Source: JAOTYV01 sp041557595 (GTDB lineage: Bacteria; Pseudomonadota; Alphaproteobacteria; UBA8366). Taken from it: a stretch of DNA of 7,297 nucleotides. How positions within the stretch are numbered: position 1 is the stretch's first letter; every line of letters begins with the position of its first letter. Below are positions 1-4,498 of this stretch, piece by piece. Location: NCBI GenBank assembly GCA_041557595.1, contig JBFFGE010000218.1:1-7297 (forward strand). Reading direction: 5' to 3'. Both the position numbers and the translations under genes were made by a program. The notes beneath the pieces were generated by a model. The model did no database searches and was not told where the DNA came from. It saw nothing but the letters and a program-made list of their open reading frames with translations.

Positions 1-97
1 ATATGTATAATTGGCATCGACCCCATGGCGGAATAAAAGACAAGACGCCAATCAGTCGACTCCGGATCAACCGGGACAACCTGTTGAGGCTCCACAT

Positions 98-418
98 CTA
101 GGCGGCGGCGCGGCTCTCTTCGGGCAGAGCGCCAAACAGCGCCTCATAAGCGCTCGGCTTCTCATACATAAGACAGGTCTTGGCGAAATTTTGAACAGAA
201 ACGCCGAAAACCATGGCGAAATCCGGATACAGCGCGGCGGGAACTTCCTTCTCGCCGGCTTCCAAGGCCTCAATCAATTCGACCTCAGCGCCAACCTGCT
301 CCGCGAGTTCGCTGGACGTCACCTGCGCCGAATGACGCAAGCCCCGGAACCACGCGGCTTCGCGCGACCGCATGCGCTGAATTCGATTTTCGTCAATCAG
401 ACATTTCATAGCCAACAT
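98..418 (-). CDS. Small XRE-type helix-turn-helix transcriptional regulator
   Basis: Encodes about 106 residues from the ATG at 418. Residues about 27-81 look like a Cro/C1-type DNA-binding domain: TSSELAEQVG (34-43) fits the second helix, EVELIEALEAG (45-55) the recognition helix, and PAALYPDFAMVFGV (60-73) the usual following helices. There is no sensor domain, so it is probably a small dimeric repressor or activator in the cytoplasm; its target is unknown. The start is uncertain: ATG at 409, ATG at 373 and an upstream TTG at 433 are all in frame, and none has a good Shine-Dalgarno. I chose 418 as the first ATG. The gene lies about 87 bases downstream of folK on the same strand with no clear terminator between, so it could be co-transcribed or have its own promoter. 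An inverted repeat just upstream (445-473) is a candidate autoregulatory site. The family call is good; the function is open. Confidence 0.75.
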   Translation of the reverse strand: MLAMKCLIDENRIQRMRSREAAWFRGLRHSAQVTSSELAEQVGAEVELIEALEAGEKEVPAALYPDFAMVFGVSVQNFAKTCLMYEKPSAYEALFGALPEESRAAA

Positions 419-444
419 AATCACGACCCACAATCTTTTAGGAT

Positions 445-473
445 AAATGCCACATTATAATAATTGGGCATTT
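445..473 (-). promoter_or_regulatory. Inverted repeat around a -10-like hexamer, possible operator of the regulator gene
   Basis: AAATGCC (445-451) and its exact reverse complement GGCATTT (467-473) flank a 15-base AT-rich centre. That centre contains TATAAT on the minus strand (459 to 454), correctly placed to act as a -10 box for the regulator gene, with an RNA start near 447. The half-site centres are 22 bases apart, about two helical turns, which would suit a dimeric helix-turn-helix protein binding one face of DNA. The -35 box is poor (TACAAA, 483 to 478, 18-base spacer). The symmetry is seen directly; the operator role is inferred. It could instead be an RNA hairpin, but no U-run follows it in the minus direction. 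Confidence 0.4.
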
Positions 474-505
474 TATATTTGTAATGCAAGGTTATTATTT
501 TTCCA

Positions 506-997
506 TTAATCGCGACATTTCGCCACGGTAACTTCCTGAAGTCTTGAATCGAGTGTTTCGATCATTTCGCGAGTCGTTTTCGCAATCTGCGGATGGCGGA
601 AATCCGGCGCTATTTCCAACAACGGCCGAAGTACAAATAAACGCTCGTGCAAACGCGGATGGGGCACCTGTAGATCGGGCAGGTCGATAACGTGATCGCC
701 ATAGTACAAAATATCGATATCGATGACGCGAGGCCCGAATCGCGCCGACGGCATCCGACCGAGCCGACGCTCCAGCGATTGCAGGGCCGCCAGCAAATCC
801 GCCGCCGCAATTTCCGTTCGCCCCATCAGCACCATGTTGAGAAAATCCGGCTGCGCTTCGAGATATTGCGGCGCCGTTTCCAGAACGGAAGAACGCGCGC
901 GAATTTCCAGGTAATCGGACAATGCCGCTACGGCCCGCTCCAGGTTCCCCCGCCGGTCTCCCAGATTGCTGCCAAGCGCAATATAAGCATCCACCAT
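506..997 (-). CDS. folK: 2-amino-4-hydroxy-6-hydroxymethyldihydropteridine diphosphokinase (HPPK)
   Basis: Cytoplasmic kinase of folate synthesis. It transfers diphosphate from ATP to 6-hydroxymethyl-7,8-dihydropterin, making the substrate of FolP. The 163 residues match the family's usual length (about 160). ALGSNLGD (7-14) is the N-terminal signature, DFLN (51-54) belongs to the pterin-binding region, and ARFGPRVIDIDIL (85-97) is the HPPK signature, with D93 and D95 as the magnesium-binding aspartates. VPHPRLHER (111-119) supplies the conserved histidine (H113), and LRPLLEIAP follows. The ATG at 997 shares one base with the folP stop (TGATG), so translation is probably coupled and the start is firm. 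The gene ends at 506 with TAA, followed by AT-rich DNA without a recognisable terminator. No key residue is missing. Confidence 0.96.
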   Translation of the reverse strand: MVDAYIALGSNLGDRRGNLERAVAALSDYLEIRARSSVLETAPQYLEAQPDFLNMVLMGRTEIAAADLLAALQSLERRLGRMPSARFGPRVIDIDILYYGDHVIDLPDLQVPHPRLHERLFVLRPLLEIAPDFRHPQIAKTTREMIETLDSRLQEVTVAKCRD

Positions 998-1896
998 CAG
1001 GCGCGATCCCGACCGGTCGCGCCGCCATCCGCCGGCGCACGCAGGATTGCGTCGGACATGCGGGCAATGCGAACCGCGGTCGCGACATCGTGCACCCGCA
1101 CGATATCCGCCCCGCGCAGGATGCCTATCGCAATCGCGGCCGCGGTTCCTTCCTCCCGATCGTCGGGACCGAGGTTCAGGACATGCCCGATAAACGACTT
1201 ACGGCTCGGCCCAACCAGCAGCGGATACCCTAACGACTTGAAACGATCCAGATGATTGATGAGCGCCAAATTCTGCGTCACGGTCTTGCCGAAGCCGATA
1301 CCCGGATCCAGGATTATTTGCGCGGGATCCACGCCGGCGGCAATCGTATCCGCTGCCAATGCCTGCAATTCCGCCGAAACCTCCTCGATCAAGTGCTCAT
1401 AATGCGCACCGAGATACCGACCGCCCAGCTTCGGATCGGATTCGATATCGCGGGGCCTGCTGCGGTTATGCATCAGCACGACCGGCACGCCGCTGGCGGC
1501 GGCCACGTGGGCCATATCCGGATCGCCTTTCAGCGCCCAGACGTCATTGATGAGTGTCGCCCCCGCCTCCAGGGCCGCCTCAGCCACGGCGGCCTTGGAC
1601 GTATCGACCGACAGCACGGCGTCCGGATAGGTGGTCGAGAGCGCCTCCATGACAGGACAAACCCGAGCCACTTCGTCTTCGACCGACACCGCGTCGGAGC
1701 CAGGACGCGTGCTTTCGCCGCCGATGTCCAGAATGTCCGCGCCGGCCGTGAGGAATGCTCCGGCAAGGGCAACCGCCCGTTCGACCCAATCCGCCTCCGC
1801 CAACAGACCGTCGCCCGAGAACGAATCCGGGGTCACGTTGACGATGCCCATGACATGACTTCGTTGTCCCCAATCGAACCGGTCGGTCAGCCGCAT
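997..1896 (-). CDS. folP: Dihydropteroate synthase
   Basis: Condenses hydroxymethyl-dihydropterin diphosphate with p-aminobenzoate to give dihydropteroate; this family is the known sulfonamide target. From the ATG at 1896 it has 299 residues, close to the usual 270-300. TIM-barrel motifs in order: MGIVNVTPDSF (16-26), DIGGESTRPG (57-66), SVDTSK (96-101), INDVWA (115-120), LMH (140-142), LDPGIGFGKT (195-204), GPSRKSFIG (228-236) and RVHDV (266-270). N20, D98, N116, D196, K232, R266 and H268 match the known pterin, diphosphate and pABA contacts. The start is chosen because GAGG lies about six bases upstream and the signature then begins at residue 16. An in-frame GTG at 2001 would add 35 residues with no recognisable family similarity. 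It is first of the folP-folK pair and divergent from folB. Confidence 0.95.
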   Translation of the reverse strand: MRLTDRFDWGQRSHVMGIVNVTPDSFSGDGLLAEADWVERAVALAGAFLTAGADILDIGGESTRPGSDAVSVEDEVARVCPVMEALSTTYPDAVLSVDTSKAAVAEAALEAGATLINDVWALKGDPDMAHVAAASGVPVVLMHNRSRPRDIESDPKLGGRYLGAHYEHLIEEVSAELQALAADTIAAGVDPAQIILDPGIGFGKTVTQNLALINHLDRFKSLGYPLLVGPSRKSFIGHVLNLGPDDREEGTAAAIAIGILRGADIVRVHDVATAVRIARMSDAILRAPADGGATGRDRA

Positions 1897-1941
1897 GCGT
1901 ACCTCGGGAATTTCGTCGACTCGATAGCCGCCGCGCGGCAC

Positions 1942-1973
1942 TTTACCGAGGAAGTCCGAACAAGGATATGATA
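1942..1973. promoter_or_regulatory. Weak candidate divergent promoter between folP and folB
   Basis: TATGAT (1967-1972) on the plus strand matches five of six bases of a -10 box. TTTACC (1942-1947, 19-base spacer) or TTACCG (1943-1948, 18-base spacer) are weak -35 candidates that would drive folB with a leader of about 90 bases. On the minus strand the same bases give TATCAT (1973 to 1968), also five of six, facing folP, but with no -35 at a normal distance. The overlap would link expression of folB with folP-folK. This rests on short matches only. Confidence 0.22.
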
Positions 1974-2053
1974 CCTGTCTAATCAGACCGCAAGCCCGCA
2001 CGCGGCCGCACCGGGCGCCGGGTTGGACGCGGCACCGACGACAACCCGACGCA

Positions 2054-2059
2054 GGGAGG
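2054..2059 (+). promoter_or_regulatory. Shine-Dalgarno that fixes the TTG start of folB
   Basis: GGGAGG sits nine bases before TTG at 2069. No ATG or GTG occurs in this frame before the FolB domain begins near residue 26, so this strong site is the main support for a TTG start. Confidence 0.6.
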
Positions 2060-2068
2060 CCCCGGCAT

Positions 2069-2545
2069 TTGAAAGTTACTCCTGACCCGTATGACGGCGC
2101 CGGCGCGGCGCACGACGCCCCCGAACCGGACGACCCGCGGACATATCGGATCCTCGTGCGCGATCTCGTTCTGCCCTGGCAGATCGGTGTCTGGCGTCAC
2201 GAGGAAAATCGCCGGCAACGCATCCGGCTAAATCTGGATCTTCAGGTTTCCGAACTCCCCGACCCTACGGCGGACAAGTATGAGGAGGTTCTATGCTACG
2301 AAAAAATCATCAATGAGATTCGCGCCCTGGCGGCGCGCGGACACGTGAAACTTGCTGAAACACTGGCCGATCAGGTGGCAGCGCTGTGCCTCGCCGATGC
2401 GCGCGTCCGGCAAGTCACCATCCGCATCGAGAAACTCGAAGCGATCGAAGAAGCCACCAGCGTCGGGGTGGAAATTACCCGGTCCCGGCTTGACGGGAGC
2501 CGCGCCGCCGGCGCATCGCCGCTGCGGATTGCTGGAAAGGAGTAA
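2069..2545 (+). CDS. folB: Dihydroneopterin aldolase
   Basis: Cleaves 7,8-dihydroneopterin to 6-hydroxymethyl-7,8-dihydropterin and glycolaldehyde, the step before FolK; the family usually forms octamers in the cytoplasm. The protein has 158 residues, longer than the roughly 120 typical because of a 25-residue Pro/Asp-rich lead and a short tail after about 140. The core spans 26-140. IGVWRHE (39-45) corresponds to the IGVYxxE motif with the conserved acid E45, LCY (75-77) carries the tyrosine that stacks on the pterin, KLAETLA (94-100) has the pterin-anchoring E97, and IEKLEAI (120-126) holds the catalytic lysine K122, followed by SVGVEI. All expected residues are present. The start is TTG behind GGGAGG. 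It is divergent from folP-folK, so three consecutive pathway steps sit in two facing transcription units. A 12-base palindrome overlaps its stop codon. Confidence 0.92.
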   Translation: MKVTPDPYDGAGAAHDAPEPDDPRTYRILVRDLVLPWQIGVWRHEENRRQRIRLNLDLQVSELPDPTADKYEEVLCYEKIINEIRALAARGHVKLAETLADQVAALCLADARVRQVTIRIEKLEAIEEATSVGVEITRSRLDGSRAAGASPLRIAGKE

Positions 2546-2556
2546 TCCGATCGGAT
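2545..2556. repeat. 12-bp perfect palindrome at the end of folB
   Basis: ATCCGATCGGAT is fully self-complementary and begins on the last base of the folB stop codon. A further ATCCGA copy lies at 2583-2588 and could pair with TCGGAT (2551-2556) to form a 6-bp stem with a 26-base loop. No U-run follows either form, so it is not a convincing terminator. Its role is unknown and it may be chance. Confidence 0.35.
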
Positions 2557-2649
2557 AGGCAATTGGCCGTGAATGGTTTTTGATCCGAAAAAATTCACAT
2601 CCTGATATCAATTACTTGCGAGATAGCCCAAAATTTCAGAGCAATTTAC

Positions 2650-2678
2650 TTAAATCCACGATCAATTGCCGCTATATT
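2650..2678 (+). promoter_or_regulatory. Candidate promoter of the mlaC-like gene
   Basis: The 203-base gap 2546-2748 is clearly more AT-rich than its neighbours and contains no gene I can support. TTAAAT (2650-2655) and TATATT (2673-2678) are 17 bases apart and match three and five of six consensus bases, giving a leader of roughly 65 bases. An alternative is TTGCCG (2666-2671) with GATAAG (2691-2696), whose 19-base spacer is less favourable. GGGTGG (2734-2739), nine bases before the ATG, is the likely ribosome binding site. Confidence 0.27.
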
Positions 2679-2748
2679 TCTACCCAACGAGATAAGAACA
2701 AAAACGTATCAAAGCGTAAGAAGTGTCATTTTTGGGTGGTATCAAAAG

Positions 2749-3378
2749 ATGCGCTTTCGCGACGTATCGATTCCGGTTTTTGCGTCCCTCTTGCTCATAA
2801 CGGCAAGCGCAACGCACGCTGCTGCGGCCAGTTCGGATAGTTCGGCTGCGGACCCGTCCCATTTCATCAAGAACCTCGCGGATCAGGCGATCCAGGTTCT
2901 GTCGACGCCGAACGGTTCGCTGCGACAGCGAGAAGACAAGTTCCGAGAGTTGCTGCGAAACGACTTCGCCATGGACAAGATCGGCCGCTTCGTCGTCGGC
3001 GGATACTGGCGCAAGATGGACGAGACACAGCGGGCACGGTACCAGAAATTGTTCAGCCAATGGGTTCTGAGGACCTATTCCGTGCGGCTCGGCGGCTATG
3101 CGGGCGAGAACTTCAGGGTCATCAAAACCACGGATGCGGGACGCCGCGACGTCATCGTGCATACTCGGATCGAGCGCGAGGGCGGAAATGGTTTTGACGC
3201 CAATTGGCGCGTACGCCGGGTCGATGATCGGCTGAAAATTATCGACATCTATGTCGAGGGGATCAGCATGGCGGTTACCCAGCGATCCGAATTCGAGTCG
3301 ATCCTTCGCAAACACGGAATTGACGGCCTCTTGAGCCGGCTTCAGGACCGACTGGCGCAGCTTTCGGAAGCCAGCTGA
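2749..3378 (+). CDS. mlaC: MlaC/Ttg2D-family exported phospholipid-binding protein
   Basis: Likely periplasmic carrier that shuttles phospholipid between outer- and inner-membrane Mla complexes, as known for MlaC. Of 209 residues, 1-24 look like a Sec signal peptide: MRFRD, then a hydrophobic stretch (8-21), then THA before an alanine run, with likely cleavage after A24. The mature part fits the family: NDFAMDKIGRFVVGGYWR (71-88), QRARYQKLFSQWVLRTY (94-110), RLGGYAGENF (113-122), WRVRRVDDRLKIIDIYVEG (153-171), then R179-S-E-F and a C-terminal helix (185-205) resembling the usual GG..L...L ending. Length is normal. No mlaF, mlaE, mlaD or mlaB lies beside it in the window, so it is either an orphan or works with a transporter coded elsewhere. 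HpnM, the hopanoid-linked relative, is an alternative name, but no hopanoid gene is visible. The ATG follows GGGTGG at a good distance. Confidence 0.85.
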   Translation: MRFRDVSIPVFASLLLITASATHAAAASSDSSAADPSHFIKNLADQAIQVLSTPNGSLRQREDKFRELLRNDFAMDKIGRFVVGGYWRKMDETQRARYQKLFSQWVLRTYSVRLGGYAGENFRVIKTTDAGRRDVIVHTRIEREGGNGFDANWRVRRVDDRLKIIDIYVEGISMAVTQRSEFESILRKHGIDGLLSRLQDRLAQLSEAS

Positions 3379-3414
3379 CCCATCCCTCCCCGTCGTCAGG
3401 ACGCGCCAGACGCC

Positions 3415-3447
3415 CGTCGCACGGCATGCTTGCCGCATGCCGCGACG
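3415..3447 (+). terminator. GC-rich hairpin between the mlaC-like and oxidoreductase genes
   Basis: CGGCATGC (3422-3429) pairs perfectly with GCATGCCG (3435-3442) around the loop TTGCC. After a two-base bulge (3420-3421), CGTCG (3415-3419) pairs with CGACG (3443-3447). That gives 13 pairs in all, 37 bases after the mlaC stop. No T-run follows, so it is not a standard intrinsic terminator; it may stabilise the mlaC mRNA 3' end, aid termination, or bind a protein as DNA. The stem is seen directly; the role is inferred. Confidence 0.4.
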
Positions 3448-3458
3448 CGCGCGATAGT
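3430..3458 (+). promoter_or_regulatory. Candidate promoter of the Gfo/Idh/MocA oxidoreductase gene
   Basis: TTGCCG (3430-3435) and GATAGT (3453-3458) each match four of six consensus bases with an ideal 17-base spacer, giving a leader of about 27 bases before the ATG at 3492. The -35 element coincides with the loop and first stem base of the hairpin at 3415-3447. Short matches only, so low certainty. Confidence 0.27.
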
Positions 3459-3491
3459 GGCCGCCGGTCAAACTCAAACACGGAACATTTC

Positions 3492-4466
3492 ATGTTGAAT
3501 GCAGCGATCGTCGGCCTCGGCCGATGGGGTCAGGTGTTGGTCGATTCGGTTCAGGGACACAGCAAGAAAATCCAGTTCACGGCAGGCGTCACGCGAACCC
3601 TGTCGAAGGCCCAGGCCTATGCCGACCGGCAGGGCTTTCCCTTGAGCGGCGATTACGACGCTCTGCTTGCCGACGATACCATCGACGCGATCGTGCTTGC
3701 GACGCCGCATCAGCAGCACGCGGAACAGATCATCGCCGCCGCAAAGGCCGCAAAACACGTCTTCGTCGAAAAGCCCTTTACGCTGACAAAAGCCAGCGCC
3801 GAACACGCAGTCGCCGCCGCCGATGCCGCAGGCGTCGTTCTTGCACTTGGCCACAACCGGCGGTTTTTACCATCGATCGGCGAACTGCAGTCGCGCCTCG
3901 CGTCCGGTGCGCTGGGAACTATATTGCATGTAGAGACCAATTTCTCGGGCTCCGGCGCCATGAGTTACCCGTCCGACGGTTGGCGTTCCGATCGCAGCGA
4001 AAGCCCCGCCGGCGGCATGGGCGGCATGGGCATCCATATGGTCGACGCGGTGATCGGCCTGTTCGGGTCCATCAAGACGGTCCGCGCAATCAGCAAGCGC
4101 CGCGCCCTGACGGTCGATATCGACGACACGACGCCGATGCTGTTCGAATTCGAAAGCGGCATGACCGGCTATCTCGGCACGCTTGCCGCCACCGTGCCGA
4201 CCCAGCGCATCGAGGTCTTCGGTTCCGCAGGCTCGATCGAAATCCGCGACGAGCTTACCTTCACCCACCGCCCGGTCGTCGGTGGCGTCGAACGAATCGA
4301 TTTTCCCAAGTTCGACAAGGAAAAGGCGGAACTGGAAGCCTTCGCCGACGCGGTCAGCGGCGGCGCGCCCTATCCCCTGCCGAATGATCAGGCAATCCAC
4401 GGCGTCGCGGTCTTCGAGGCCATCGTGCAATCGGCGACGACCGACAAGCCGGTAGCGGTCGCTTAG
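3492..4466 (+). CDS. Gfo/Idh/MocA-family NAD(P)-dependent oxidoreductase
   Basis: Encodes a 324-residue cytoplasmic dehydrogenase of the glucose-fructose oxidoreductase/inositol dehydrogenase family, whose members oxidise or reduce sugars, cyclitols and related compounds. The Rossmann fold opens at once with AAIVGLGRWG (4-13). ATPHQQHAEQ (70-79), VEKPF (92-96, with the family lysine K94) and LGHNRRF (119-125) follow in the expected order. The C-terminal substrate domain has GGMGGMGIHMVD (174-185), where H182 sits at the usual catalytic histidine and D185 is conserved, and later VFGSAGSIEIRD, the common sheet motif. The ATG at 3492 places the Rossmann strand at the N-terminus. An in-frame ATG at 3426 would add 22 unrelated residues and lies within the hairpin, so I reject it. 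The substrate is unknown and no neighbour hints at it. The stop overlaps that of the convergent carboxyltransferase gene. Confidence 0.9.
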   Translation: MLNAAIVGLGRWGQVLVDSVQGHSKKIQFTAGVTRTLSKAQAYADRQGFPLSGDYDALLADDTIDAIVLATPHQQHAEQIIAAAKAAKHVFVEKPFTLTKASAEHAVAAADAAGVVLALGHNRRFLPSIGELQSRLASGALGTILHVETNFSGSGAMSYPSDGWRSDRSESPAGGMGGMGIHMVDAVIGLFGSIKTVRAISKRRALTVDIDDTTPMLFEFESGMTGYLGTLAATVPTQRIEVFGSAGSIEIRDELTFTHRPVVGGVERIDFPKFDKEKAELEAFADAVSGGAPYPLPNDQAIHGVAVFEAIVQSATTDKPVAVA

Positions 4467-4498
4467 GGCCGCACGCCGATCTTCGGTTTCGGCCCTAA
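4463..4498. terminator. Inverted repeat over the convergent stop codons, possible two-way terminator
   Basis: TTAGGGCCG (4463-4471) pairs perfectly with CGGCCCTAA (4490-4498), nine pairs. An inner CCGA/TCGG stem (4476-4479 with 4483-4486) closes around TCT, making a compact interrupted hairpin. The left arm contains both stop codons, TAG on the plus strand and TAA on the minus strand; the right arm lies within the last codons of the carboxyltransferase gene. No T-run follows on either strand, so it would be an atypical terminator, but no other signal separates the two converging genes. Confidence 0.42.

Noticed and set aside
61..75. Possible terminator stem CCGG-ATCAA-CCGG after the regulator gene
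   Set aside because: Only four pairs plus one wobble and no T-run; too weak to call.
11..460. Plus-strand open frame of 149 codons starting at TTG after a TATAAT
   Set aside because: Antisense to the helix-turn-helix gene, no ribosome binding site, and no recognisable domain. The minus-strand reading gives a sensible XRE fold.
692..1255. Plus-strand open frame of 187 codons
   Set aside because: Antisense to folK and the end of folP; Arg-rich shadow translation without domains.
1252..1971. Plus-strand open frame of 239 codons
   Set aside because: Antisense to folP, with low-complexity composition and no family motif.
1977..1988. Inverted repeat GTCT-AATC-AGAC between folP and folB
   Set aside because: Only four base pairs; expected often by chance.
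1897..2001. 35-residue N-terminal extension of folP from GTG at 2001
   Set aside because: The extension shows no DHPS similarity, while ATG at 1896 has GAGG at the proper distance and gives normal length.
2580..2840. Plus-strand open frame of 86 codons across the AT-rich gap
   Set aside because: It runs into mlaC in another frame, has no ribosome binding site and no domain.
3426..3491. 22-residue N-terminal extension of the oxidoreductase from ATG at 3426
   Set aside because: It would place extra residues before the Rossmann strand, and the region is occupied by a 13-pair hairpin and a candidate promoter.
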